This document shows positions 9,551-19,504 of a DNA stretch of 64,000 nt, piece after piece. The notes below the pieces were generated by a model. It saw only the letters and a program-made list of their open reading frames with translations, had not been told where the DNA came from and ran no database searches. A program made the position numbers and the translations under genes. The DNA comes from a virus. Each line of letters starts with the position of its first letter. Positions within the stretch are counted from its first letter, which is position 1. The DNA is taken from the IMG/VR virus record IMGVR_UViG_3300007735_000798, positions 40,737 to 104,736 of that record; one strand, 5' to 3'.

Positions 9551-12500
9551 TTACGGTTTCGAAGGCGGAACTTTTATTCCCATTGCACTTTGTATTTCTC
9601 TAGTAATTCTTGGAATTTGTTTTTGAATTTCAGCCGCGACAGCTGAAGCTACATCTCCACCACTTTCGGCATTTACGACAAGATTAATTGGAGCATTTGT
9701 TGTATTTGCTATTGATGGTGAATTTATACCTTGATTATTTTGCATATTAGAAGCGTCTGTAGTATTTTGTAAACTAGATAAGGAAGTATTAAGATTTTGA
9801 ATTGCGCTTAGTAATGAAGTCAATGCGCTTGTATTTGTATCTAAACTTGATTCTATTTGCGTAAAAGACTGTTCTGAGACAGCAAAATTCGGAATATAAC
9901 CACGACTCATTAATCCCGCAGATTTTTGTCCTATCATTGAGTCATTCAATGCTTTATCTAATCCGCCATGATCAGCTATTGCAGATGCAAATGTAGGTTG
10001 ACTACTATTTCTAATATGTGGAAAAGGTTTAGTGCCATAAATAGCTTTATTACCACTAAGGCGTTCTTCAAGATCCATTACTGAATTTTTGTATGCAAAA
10101 TTTGGAATAAAGCCACCAGCCAAATTATCAGGTGTGGTCCCAGGTGGTAGTTTACCACTTTTTAAAAGTTTCTCTTTTAATTTTAGAGTTTGTGCTTCTG
10201 CAAATACAGTTCCATTCGTTGAAGATATGAGATCTGGTATCATAGCACCAGTAGTTAGTAGATCTTTTCCAGCCCCAATACCTAGACTAGTAATCGCCCC
10301 ATAAACAGCCGCTAATGGATTTTTTCCGATAGCTAGACCACTAGCGGCCCCACCAACAGCAGTTGAGAATATTTTTTCGAGTTGATCAATATAGGGGTTT
10401 TCCGATTTTTTTCCACCATGAAATAAATTATCTAATGCATATTGAGTACTAGCTTCCGCACCAATACCAATGGCTCCAGATTTAAATATATTTTTAGCGC
10501 TATTCGCTACCGAAGCAAGTTTTGTTGTACTATTAACTTGGAATCTATTCCAAATATCTTCAAAAAATGGAATAAGGCTATCGAGAGTATCTTCTAATCC
10601 AATAGTTCTACCAAATTTCGCATTTTTATTTTCTTCTGCGAAATTTGGAATAAAGCCTTTTGCCATACCTATGGCTTTTTGCATATTTCTTGTCAATACG
10701 GCTGTTTGACCACTTCCCCCAAAATTATCAACAAGTTTTTCTCCACTATTAATAAAAGCAGGAGATCCATTTAAATTTGGAATAAATTGTGGTCGATCTC
10801 CAGGTTTTGCCCCTCCAACTCCACGACCGATATCTCGAGATTCTTTATTGTATCCAGGTAAAAATCCTTTTGCATTTGATGTCGACTCTACAGATTTATA
10901 TTTTGCTATTGGTATATAAGGAGTTGGATTTCCAGGCTCCCCTGTTCGTTCTAAAATTTGTTTTAATATATTGTTTGTAATATTAATTGCTTGTACCGTA
11001 GGATCGCTTGAAAGTATTATATCATCTTTATAACTTGTCAGCATCTTTTCTAATGCTTGTTTTTCTTTGGTGTCGCTTGTAGTTTTTATTTTATCACGAA
11101 TTTCTTGTAACAGACTTTCATTTGTTACACCAAGCGCTTGCGCTACTTGGATTTTTGCAATGAGTTCTTCTCCACCCAGCGCTTGTGTTTGTTTTAATGC
11201 GGTTAGAAGCTCTGTTTTAAATTGATCAGGTAAATTTTGATTGCCTTGAACCTGTTTTGTCAATAATTGTATTTTATTAGTAAGATTTTGAGATAAACCA
11301 GCTACAATTTCTTTATAAATTTGACTGTTGGCATCTGGTGTATATCCAGTAAGTTCTTGTAAAGATTGAACATATTGTAAAGCATTACGTCCATATTTTG
11401 GTAATAATTCTTTTCTAGCTCTTTCTGCTTCTGATCCTTGATATCTATATTCACCAAATTGATTAGTTCTAAATACCCCTTTAGTATTTAATGCAGCAAC
11501 TGTATTAGCTGACTTCGCAACTTTATCAAAAGCACTTTCTCCATATTTGGGTGGATTTATAAATTCTTCAATGCCACCGCCAAAATTTTGAGCTTGTTTA
11601 ATTGCATCCACAAGTCTTTTTTGAGTAGTTTCTTGTGCAAGTTTAACTTGTTTTTCTTGTAGCAATTTGGCGGCTTCTTCCGCTTTATCATTTCCCTTAG
11701 ATGTTATACCAATTAGCTCACTTAATTTGTCTTCAAGTGGTTTTCCAAAAAAACCAAGATTATTCAATAATGGAGTAAATATTTCCGATAAATATTCAGG
11801 CTGTAAATTTTTCTTATCTATAATTTCAGAGTTGATTTTTTCTATAAATGCGTCTATAACTGGAGATTTACCATTTTCTGAAATGTTAAGTCTAGTTCTT
11901 AAGTTTTTATCACTGTCTAATTGTTCTTTTGTCGGTAGGACAGCATCATTTATGGCTGTCGCCATCTCAACCATTATATCATCAACTGATTGTTCAAAAT
12001 CAATATTTAATTTTGCAAACTCAGATTTTAGTTCAAAATCTTTTGTCATGCGAGATTCCTGCCCAGTAAGTTGTGATATAAGTTGTGCTGGATTTGTAAA
12101 TTGTTCAGTGTACGAAAATTCTCGAGCAAAACTTCTCTTTTTTTGTTCTATAACTATTGATTTTTTTGCCAAATCAATATTTTTTTGCAATGATTTAATC
12201 ATTGCTTCATTAGCTTTAGCAGCACTTAATTGTGCATTCTCTGTATCTCTTAAGGCTTGTGCATATTGATTAGAAGATGTTACATTTTGTCTAGTAGCAT
12301 AATTAGCATCACTAGCAGCCCTCTGAAGAACTATGAGTGTATCGAGATAATCCTGATTAGTTCGTTTTGCAGCATTTATGGTACTTTCTATAAATTCCGC
12401 GCTTCCTACTACACCTCCCAATGAGTCTTCTAATATTGTTTGTAAATCTTTAACTTTTTCTTCTAATGGGCGGGCATCTTTTTTATATTCTCCAGTGTCA

Positions 12501-15500
12501 GGATTTACGCCAGTTAATAACCCTAATTTTTTACCCGTTTCTTCGTCTAATTTTTTTAAAATAGGCAATGCCTCTTCTCCCTTTTTACCCTGTAAAGCCA
12601 TTCCAATGAATGTATCTCCAAGAAGTTTTATATTTTTTTCAACATCAGCGGTATCTGTTCCCCTAAATAAATAGTTATCTCGTCTACTAGCTAATTCACT
12701 AACCTTCTCGACATTAGCTCTATTTTCCTCTGCGCGTTGTTTTTCTCCTCTTATTTTTGCCATTTCTGCTTGTTGCGCAGTTTTTCCTTGTTTGCTTACA
12801 ATTCTTGCCTGATCTTCTGGTGAAAAATCTGCAAGAGCAGCGGCATATTCATCTTGGGCCTGTTTTACTTTTTGTGGATTTGGAACGGCTTCACTTAAAG
12901 CATTTTTTAAATTTTCGCTAGCAGTTGTTAATCTAGCTGAAGCATCATTAAATTTTGTTAATTCTTGACTAGCTTTTTCATGTGCGGCAATCGCTTCTGG
13001 TAATGTATTATTAAGCTCACTAAAATAATCATTCGCAGCCATAACTCCTCCAGCTATAAGCCCAATCGCGCCACCCGCAGCAGCCCCATAAGGACCAAAA
13101 GCCAGTCCTAATTGAGCACCAGTAGCTCCTAAACTTAGTGCTTGTCCCGCACCAGTAACAGCTGCCGCCGTTGCTCGTCCTTGCGGACTTGTCTGTGAAA
13201 TAGTATTTTTAATAGTGGCCGCAAGAATTGGAGCACCAATTGCTATTGCACTTCCATATGCATCCGCAGCAGCACCAAATTTTTTTACACCTTTGGCTGA
13301 ATCACCCAATGCTTGAAGATTTTGTCTATATTGATTTGTTGTTCCACTTAATACATAACTAAGTCCAACTAATTGAATACTTAACGCACCAAGTGCTGAA
13401 CTAGTACTTGTAGGCTCTTCTGCATAATTTGGTACAAAACCGCGAGAATACATTCCAATACCTTTTCGCTCGCGCCCAATAGCATCTTTTAATCCATTTG
13501 GTTCATCGCGTGTATTTGTCACAGCAATTGGGTTTCCATTTTTATCAAAATGTGCACGAATTTGAGAAACTGGAACGCCACGATTAGTAGAAGCAAAATT
13601 TGGAATAAAACCTTTCGCCATTCCTCTACTTAAAAATGCTGGAATATCTTTTTCAAAAATTCTACCAGGACCATTAGCTTGTTTAATTGGCCAAACAATT
13701 TGATCTTTACTTAAAGGTAGTCCATAAACAGAGGCACCACCAGTCTCCATATCTGGAAGTAGTTCTGAACTTTTTAGTTTATCCCTATTATATCTTACTA
13801 ACCAAGAACTTTGTTTTCTAGCTGAAGCCCAATTTTTTGCACGACCAATATTTTGTTTATAAGCTTGCCTATCGCTCATTTTTTCCCCTGGTCGGGAAAG
13901 AGCATCCCACATGTAAGTTCCAGAGCCACCAAAATATTCCATAGCAGATTGGTCAGAAGATCTATTTCGGAAGGCCCATCCTTTACCGAATTTAGATAAC
14001 ATCATTTTTAATTCTTTGTCATCTACGGCTCTTACGAGTGGTGCTGCAAAATTTGGAATAAAACCGCGCGCATAAATTGGAAAATCTTCTTCTCTTTTTA
14101 GTTGGCCTTTATTTTCTACATATTTTCTAACCATTTGACTATCAAAAGCGATACCCTTGCCACCATGAGTTCTAGATAATCTAAATAAAACTCTTTGAAT
14201 ATCAAATTCTTTTCCTGGAAATTTTTTTAATAATAATTGGTAGACTTTATCATCTACAATTCTTTTTTTAGGGAAGGTAATTTGTCCATAAGCTCCTTTA
14301 TAACCTTCTTGTTCTTCATCTGGAGAGGCAAATGCTTGGGCAACTTTTTTATTTTTAGAAGTGCTCATCATTCGCCAATTAACATCAGTCTCAAAATCTT
14401 GAGAAACTTGATCAAAAATAGCATCTTTAATCCCAGTAGGTTCAAAATCATCACCAGGAGTACCTAACATAGTAAAATCTTTATGTCTATAATCGTCTTT
14501 TCTACCAGCTCTTAGATTAAAAATACTTTGTTTATTTAATTTTTTAAAATCTTTTCCAGGAACTGAAACGCCACGATATAATTTTTCTGTTTGTTCTGAT
14601 CTGCCTAATTTTTTAATTATAGATAAATATTCTCTTAAAATTTGAGCATCAATTGCTTGGGATTTAAAATTAGGATTAGTATTAATATCTTTACGTCTTA
14701 GTGCTAAATCTTTACCAGTAGCTCTTGGTAAATCTTTAAAGTCAATACCACCCAAAAATTTTGGTGATGCAAAATTTGGAATAAAACCAAAAGCAGCTCC
14801 AGGCCTACGAAGAAACTCCATTTCTTTCATTTTTGTGGCTTGAGATTTAAAACCCATTTTTAACGCACGTTCTCCACGAGAACTTCTAGCAAATTGAGTA
14901 ACTTGATCAAAATCGTTTTTTGTCAAACCATTTTCTTCAAATTGTTTTTGAACATATTTCCAATCTCCGATTTTTAATGCATCGACATTAAAAGATCTCC
15001 CAAGCCAACCTTCACCCAACGCTCTAGATAAAGCTTCAATTTTAGCACGACCCTTTAGTGGGAATCCAGGTTGTTTTAGAAAAGCGTCTAAACCAGAAGT
15101 ATTAACGCCCAATTTTGTTGCGGCTTTTATATAAGCATTATTCGATAAACCACTACCCTCCGATAACTTAGTAGATATATTAGGATTAGTTATTCTACTA
15201 TTTATAATTTCTATTAATTTTGAATTTGCAAAATTTGGAACAAAACCAGCAGCCATACCTTTTGATCTACTAATTCTTGCCATTTCTTCTTTAATTGCTT
15301 TTTCTAGTTGTGGTCCTCTTCTTAGATTTTGTCCTTGAAGATTTTTTAAAGCTTCTGTTCTTAATGCTTGTGATTGCTTATAACCAGCACCACTTTTTAC
15401 TTGCTTTACTTCTCCAACTTTAGCTTCTTGTAGTAACTTGCTCATTACATCATTAACTAATTCTGGAGAATATTTAGCATCATACATTCCAGGAGCACCA

Positions 15501-18445
15501 TGAAATAGATTTCTTAGTTTAGGGGTTATTCTATTTTGACGAAAATCAATTCCTGCATTTTGAGAAGTTTTTTGTAAATTTTGTTGAAGTAAAGTAAGTA
15601 AACCACCTTCAAAAGCAACGCCAACAGCCCCTTTTGCCGCACCAAAATTTGGAAGGTCTTGTGCTGATTTTAAGAAATTACCCCCGCCAATTGCTTGACC
15701 AAATTGATTTGCCTCACGAACTAATAGGTCACCTAAATTTTTATCTAAATCTGGAAGTTCGCCCTTAAGAACTTGCTTATTAATTCCAGCTACGGGAATT
15801 AAACCTTTATATTGTTGTCCTAAATAACTTGCTGTTGCTGGGGTCATCGAATATCCTTCAGAAACCCCTGGATGAATTAGAGAAACAACTTTGCCTTTTA
15901 ATGCTGGAGAAGTTGTTGTATCTCCAAGATCAATCAAATTTTTTCCTTGCGCAAAATTTGGAATAAAACCAGAAGCACGATTTTTAAATTTTGATGCAAT
16001 TATATTTGCAGCAGAAGCTCGCACTTTAGGATCGTTAAAATTTTTACCTTTTCCAGCAACATTTCCAAAAAGAGTTTTTCTATCAATATTTCTAACAGAA
16101 TCAATTAGAATGTTTGATAAAAATAAAGAATCTCCTTTTTCGAGACCAGAATTTTTAAAAACTGAAGAATTAGCAACGCTAGGATTTTTCTTTAAAATTG
16201 CCCCAACACCAGCACGTAAATTTACTATTTTATCACGATTACCATCTCCTGGAACTAAAATTGATCCACCACTTCCAGGTGGAATTACTTGATTTCCAAG
16301 AATTTGTGACCCCGAAAGTCTTAATATTTTAGATATATAACTAGCTTTATTACCTTCAGATTCGCTTAATTTTGCATCTCCATATAATGTTCTTCTATTA
16401 ATACCAAGAAGATTTTTAACTTCTGGATTTACTCTTGCGCTAGATAATACGTTTGGTGCAAAATCTATAATATCAGAATCTTCTAAATAAGCTTTTTTAA
16501 GACCTAATGATAAAGCAATAGCATTGTCAAAAACTTTACCAGCAGCAAAACTTTTTTGATATTGAGATATATTTTTTTCATTTGCAAAATTTGGAATATA
16601 TCCTTTCGCCGCCATTTGTACACCATTTCCATACATTGGAATAACCATTGAATCACCATTACTACCAACTCCAGGATATTCAATTTCTTGGTTATTCATT
16701 ACAAATTTTTTACCACCGATTGTACCTTGCGACATGTGTGGCCGAACAGAAGGAGTTGCACCTAAAGCAATTGCCTGTGCTTTTTCAATTTGCTTATCCG
16801 AAGCAAAATTTGGAATATAACCAGCGGCTTTACCAGTTTTTTTCGTTGGCGCTATTGGTACTCCGCCAGTAACACGAACTCCAGCACCATAAAACGCTTT
16901 AGAAATTTGCGCTGCCACCGCAGCTTGTTTTTGTAATTCAACAGTTTGTTTTTGTAAATTTGCTAACAAACTATTAGCGGCAGCATTCAAACCCTGCTCA
17001 CCTTTTAAAGCAAGTTCAAGAAGCTGTGGATTTTTAGATAAAATTTGATTGATACTTTGTTGTAAACTTTGTTGTTGTACTGCGGCCTGATTTAAACCAA
17101 GAAGTTGTTGGACACTTCCAGTTGCAAATTTCCCTAAATCACGAAAAAGTTTAAGTAATACTCCCCCAATAATTGCTAAACCAGGACCCGCAATAAATTG
17201 AGCCAAACCATCTATAATACCTTTACCAAGTGCAGATCCAACTCCAGTTCCTTCAGATTCGTTTACCCCACCCAATATTTTATTAGCTCCACCGACAACA
17301 CGTTCGAATGCTGGACCGAGTAAACGGTTTCCAGCCGTTGCCGCTAATTGTGTGGCATTTTGTTTTAATGTATTAATTTGTGCGGCATAAGTTTTATTTA
17401 GCGCGTCATTTCTTTTAACGGCTTCGTCTGTAGAACTAGCTGCAACATTTAAAGCGCTATTATAAATAGAATATTCTTTACCTAAATCAGCAAGAGCGGC
17501 TTTTAAAATGTTAATTTGAAAAACACCACCAACCTGTTCGGCTACATAAGCTTGTTGTTGCGCTCCAAGAGTATCATAAACCTTACCTAAATCTTGCAAT
17601 AATTGAATTGTAGATTTTAATTGTCCAGAACTATCAGTAGTACTTATTCCTAAACTTCCTAAAAGATCTTGAACCTTACCACGTTCTAAACGTGTAAAAA
17701 TTGTTTTAAATGAGTTACCAATTACAGCGCCACCGCGTGCAGTAGTTTGCTGTGCTGATGTGACAATAGCAATAAGTTCATTAAGTGAAACCCCAGATTG
17801 TGCAGCACTACTACCAACACGACTAATAGCTTCTGCAAGATCCGCCGAACTAACTGCGAAAGCAGCATCAACATTAGCAAATTTATTTACAACTTCACTA
17901 GCGGTTACAGCTTGACTCGCAAAAGAATTGACTGCGGCAGTAAGGGCTTCAACACTTTTTGCCGCATCAAGACCACTTAAACGTGAAAGAATAAGAGCTT
18001 CATTAGTACGTTTTAATGTTTCTGCGACACCCAAACCTTGACGAGAAAATTCTGTAGCTGCTTTGGCTACTTCTTGAAACCCCTGTCCAGTATTTTTAGC
18101 AATATTAAACAATTCACCACCAAATTTTTGTAATTGTGAGGCTGAAACATTTAATATAACATTAATATCTTGTAAAGATTTTTGTACTTCAATAGTAGAT
18201 GAAACTAATGCGCTGAAAGCTTTTTCTAAACCATATATAATTCCAGCACTTGCTCCGAATGCGATAACACGGGCATTAGATGCATCTAATGATTTTGTAA
18301 ATTCATTAACTTGCCCAGTAATACGCCCCAAAGGCTGATCGCCTTTAGTTTTTAAGTTAATAGAATAAACTTTATTGACAGTTCTTTGAATATCTCTGTC
18401 TAATTGCCTAGTATTTCCACCAATATCTAATGTAATAGCAGCCAT
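9551..18445 (-). CDS. Tape measure protein with GFIPNFA repeats
   Basis: 2964 residues, by far the longest gene, between the tail tube or chaperone-position genes and the distal tail genes. Residues about 50-400 look like a phage minor tail/tape-measure core (VIAFGASAGIIYGLEKAF, then Ala/Ser-rich helices and GGAVIGNSFKTIFTRLERG). Hydrophobic stretches near residue 415 and about 1790 could cross a membrane. From residue 542 a short motif G-[FY]-[IV]-P-N-[FY]-A recurs at about 542, 615, 826, 1067, 1220, 1461, 1612, 1669, 2597, 2778 and 2849, with degenerate copies near 2527 and 2553; it divides the middle into modules. At the usual 0.15 nm per residue the tail would be about 440 nm, an inference. 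Start is ATG 18445 after AAGGAT. Confidence 0.9.
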   Translation of the reverse strand: MAAITLDIGGNTRQLDRDIQRTVNKVYSINLKTKGDQPLGRITGQVNEFTKSLDASNARVIAFGASAGIIYGLEKAFSALVSSTIEVQKSLQDINVILNVSASQLQKFGGELFNIAKNTGQGFQEVAKAATEFSRQGLGVAETLKRTNEALILSRLSGLDAAKSVEALTAAVNSFASQAVTASEVVNKFANVDAAFAVSSADLAEAISRVGSSAAQSGVSLNELIAIVTSAQQTTARGGAVIGNSFKTIFTRLERGKVQDLLGSLGISTTDSSGQLKSTIQLLQDLGKVYDTLGAQQQAYVAEQVGGVFQINILKAALADLGKEYSIYNSALNVAASSTDEAVKRNDALNKTYAAQINTLKQNATQLAATAGNRLLGPAFERVVGGANKILGGVNESEGTGVGSALGKGIIDGLAQFIAGPGLAIIGGVLLKLFRDLGKFATGSVQQLLGLNQAAVQQQSLQQSINQILSKNPQLLELALKGEQGLNAAANSLLANLQKQTVELQKQAAVAAQISKAFYGAGVRVTGGVPIAPTKKTGKAAGYIPNFASDKQIEKAQAIALGATPSVRPHMSQGTIGGKKFVMNNQEIEYPGVGSNGDSMVIPMYGNGVQMAAKGYIPNFANEKNISQYQKSFAAGKVFDNAIALSLGLKKAYLEDSDIIDFAPNVLSSARVNPEVKNLLGINRRTLYGDAKLSESEGNKASYISKILRLSGSQILGNQVIPPGSGGSILVPGDGNRDKIVNLRAGVGAILKKNPSVANSSVFKNSGLEKGDSLFLSNILIDSVRNIDRKTLFGNVAGKGKNFNDPKVRASAANIIASKFKNRASGFIPNFAQGKNLIDLGDTTTSPALKGKVVSLIHPGVSEGYSMTPATASYLGQQYKGLIPVAGINKQVLKGELPDLDKNLGDLLVREANQFGQAIGGGNFLKSAQDLPNFGAAKGAVGVAFEGGLLTLLQQNLQKTSQNAGIDFRQNRITPKLRNLFHGAPGMYDAKYSPELVNDVMSKLLQEAKVGEVKQVKSGAGYKQSQALRTEALKNLQGQNLRRGPQLEKAIKEEMARISRSKGMAAGFVPNFANSKLIEIINSRITNPNISTKLSEGSGLSNNAYIKAATKLGVNTSGLDAFLKQPGFPLKGRAKIEALSRALGEGWLGRSFNVDALKIGDWKYVQKQFEENGLTKNDFDQVTQFARSSRGERALKMGFKSQATKMKEMEFLRRPGAAFGFIPNFASPKFLGGIDFKDLPRATGKDLALRRKDINTNPNFKSQAIDAQILREYLSIIKKLGRSEQTEKLYRGVSVPGKDFKKLNKQSIFNLRAGRKDDYRHKDFTMLGTPGDDFEPTGIKDAIFDQVSQDFETDVNWRMMSTSKNKKVAQAFASPDEEQEGYKGAYGQITFPKKRIVDDKVYQLLLKKFPGKEFDIQRVLFRLSRTHGGKGIAFDSQMVRKYVENKGQLKREEDFPIYARGFIPNFAAPLVRAVDDKELKMMLSKFGKGWAFRNRSSDQSAMEYFGGSGTYMWDALSRPGEKMSDRQAYKQNIGRAKNWASARKQSSWLVRYNRDKLKSSELLPDMETGGASVYGLPLSKDQIVWPIKQANGPGRIFEKDIPAFLSRGMAKGFIPNFASTNRGVPVSQIRAHFDKNGNPIAVTNTRDEPNGLKDAIGRERKGIGMYSRGFVPNYAEEPTSTSSALGALSIQLVGLSYVLSGTTNQYRQNLQALGDSAKGVKKFGAAADAYGSAIAIGAPILAATIKNTISQTSPQGRATAAAVTGAGQALSLGATGAQLGLAFGPYGAAAGGAIGLIAGGVMAANDYFSELNNTLPEAIAAHEKASQELTKFNDASARLTTASENLKNALSEAVPNPQKVKQAQDEYAAALADFSPEDQARIVSKQGKTAQQAEMAKIRGEKQRAEENRANVEKVSELASRRDNYLFRGTDTADVEKNIKLLGDTFIGMALQGKKGEEALPILKKLDEETGKKLGLLTGVNPDTGEYKKDARPLEEKVKDLQTILEDSLGGVVGSAEFIESTINAAKRTNQDYLDTLIVLQRAASDANYATRQNVTSSNQYAQALRDTENAQLSAAKANEAMIKSLQKNIDLAKKSIVIEQKKRSFAREFSYTEQFTNPAQLISQLTGQESRMTKDFELKSEFAKLNIDFEQSVDDIMVEMATAINDAVLPTKEQLDSDKNLRTRLNISENGKSPVIDAFIEKINSEIIDKKNLQPEYLSEIFTPLLNNLGFFGKPLEDKLSELIGITSKGNDKAEEAAKLLQEKQVKLAQETTQKRLVDAIKQAQNFGGGIEEFINPPKYGESAFDKVAKSANTVAALNTKGVFRTNQFGEYRYQGSEAERARKELLPKYGRNALQYVQSLQELTGYTPDANSQIYKEIVAGLSQNLTNKIQLLTKQVQGNQNLPDQFKTELLTALKQTQALGGEELIAKIQVAQALGVTNESLLQEIRDKIKTTSDTKEKQALEKMLTSYKDDIILSSDPTVQAINITNNILKQILERTGEPGNPTPYIPIAKYKSVESTSNAKGFLPGYNKESRDIGRGVGGAKPGDRPQFIPNLNGSPAFINSGEKLVDNFGGSGQTAVLTRNMQKAIGMAKGFIPNFAEENKNAKFGRTIGLEDTLDSLIPFFEDIWNRFQVNSTTKLASVANSAKNIFKSGAIGIGAEASTQYALDNLFHGGKKSENPYIDQLEKIFSTAVGGAASGLAIGKNPLAAVYGAITSLGIGAGKDLLTTGAMIPDLISSTNGTVFAEAQTLKLKEKLLKSGKLPPGTTPDNLAGGFIPNFAYKNSVMDLEERLSGNKAIYGTKPFPHIRNSSQPTFASAIADHGGLDKALNDSMIGQKSAGLMSRGYIPNFAVSEQSFTQIESSLDTNTSALTSLLSAIQNLNTSLSSLQNTTDASNMQNNQGINSPSIANTTNAPINLVVNAESGGDVASAVAAEIQKQIPRITREIQSAMGIKVPPSKP

Positions 18446-18474
18446 TGTGTATCCTTAATCCTTTGTATAATTAA

Positions 18475-18480
18475 TTACAC
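18475..18480 (-). promoter_or_regulatory. GTGTAA motif before tape measure gene
   Basis: GTGTAA on the minus strand, 29 nt before ATG 18445 and followed by TTAATTATAC. Candidate late-promoter element. Confidence 0.4.
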
Positions 18481-18483
18481 ATT

Positions 18484-19503
18484 TTAATTATTTTCGCGCG
18501 CTTTAAAATAATCAGATTTTTCAAGTGTTCCACCCTGTTCTGCGGCTAATTCTAATAAACTTTTACCCTTTAATTTTTCTATTTTTACACCTAATTGATT
18601 TAAATCTTCTTTTGTAGCCCCCACAAAACTATGAACAGAATTATCTCCATTTCCAGATTTTCTATTTTTAGATTTTATACCAGGTATATTTGATTGATTA
18701 TCAACCCATTGAACAAATTTATCTGGATCATTTACTATTTCATCTAAAATTGGTTTACCATTTTCTGCATGATTTTTTATTATATTTCTATACATTTTAC
18801 CATACAAAATAAGATCAATTTGATATTTTGTACAATTAACCGTTGATTTTCCCCAAAAACTGTAAGCATCTTCGCTTAAATATACAAGATTTTGAAAGAA
18901 ACCACTTGCAGCAATTCTTTTAATATTATCAGTATTAAATATATTTGAATATGTTTCAAAAGCATTTTTAATTTTATCTAGATCCTCTTCTTTTAAATCA
19001 TAATATTCTTCCCTATTATTGAATAGTTTTTCTGAAAATTCTATATTTTTATAACTAAAAAAAAATAATAAATCTTCCGTTAATTTACTATTTGCGTAAT
19101 CTTCCAAAGTATAACCAACAATTTCTCTACGTTCTTTTGTATAAGTAATTAAAATAGCTTGATTTTGTTTTATTTGTTTATCAATTTGCTCTTTCTGGGA
19201 TGATAAAAATAATTTATCTCTAGTTTTATATAAATTTTGTATAGTTTTTTTTAAAAGAGAAATTGTAGATTCTTTTTCTGATGCCCACCAGCCACCTTTA
19301 ATAGCAATCTCTATTTTTTCTTTTTCTGATTGGAGGCCCTTTTTTTGTCCATCACTAATAAAAATATCATAATTAGTATATACTGAAAAATGTTCAGCGA
19401 TACTTGGATGTTTAAAATAAATATATGATTTATTTATTTTTTCTTCAGAAAAGCCTCTGCATATTTGGCTGTAAATTCTACCATATTCTGCATTTTTATC
19501 CAC
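18484..19503 (-). CDS. Tail-assembly-position protein, second of pair
   Basis: 339 residues, between the tail tube and tape measure genes, the usual place for tail assembly chaperones. It is charged and helical (KEKIEIAIKGGWWASEKEST, then a long Lys/Gln helix), and ends ELAAEQGGTLEKSDYFKAREN. It starts at GTG 19503, one nucleotide after the upstream stop, with no Shine-Dalgarno site, so it probably depends on translation of the upstream gene by reinitiation or frameshifting. The upstream in-frame stop is only a few codons away, leaving a very short window for a shift. No family is recognised. Confidence 0.6.
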   Translation of the reverse strand: MDKNAEYGRIYSQICRGFSEEKINKSYIYFKHPSIAEHFSVYTNYDIFISDGQKKGLQSEKEKIEIAIKGGWWASEKESTISLLKKTIQNLYKTRDKLFLSSQKEQIDKQIKQNQAILITYTKERREIVGYTLEDYANSKLTEDLLFFFSYKNIEFSEKLFNNREEYYDLKEEDLDKIKNAFETYSNIFNTDNIKRIAASGFFQNLVYLSEDAYSFWGKSTVNCTKYQIDLILYGKMYRNIIKNHAENGKPILDEIVNDPDKFVQWVDNQSNIPGIKSKNRKSGNGDNSVHSFVGATKEDLNQLGVKIEKLKGKSLLELAAEQGGTLEKSDYFKARENN

Positions 19504-19504
19504 A

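Noticed and set aside
10089-18200. Several rightward reading frames of 60-200 codons opposite the tape measure
   Set aside because: They mirror the codon structure of the opposite gene and have no start signals.
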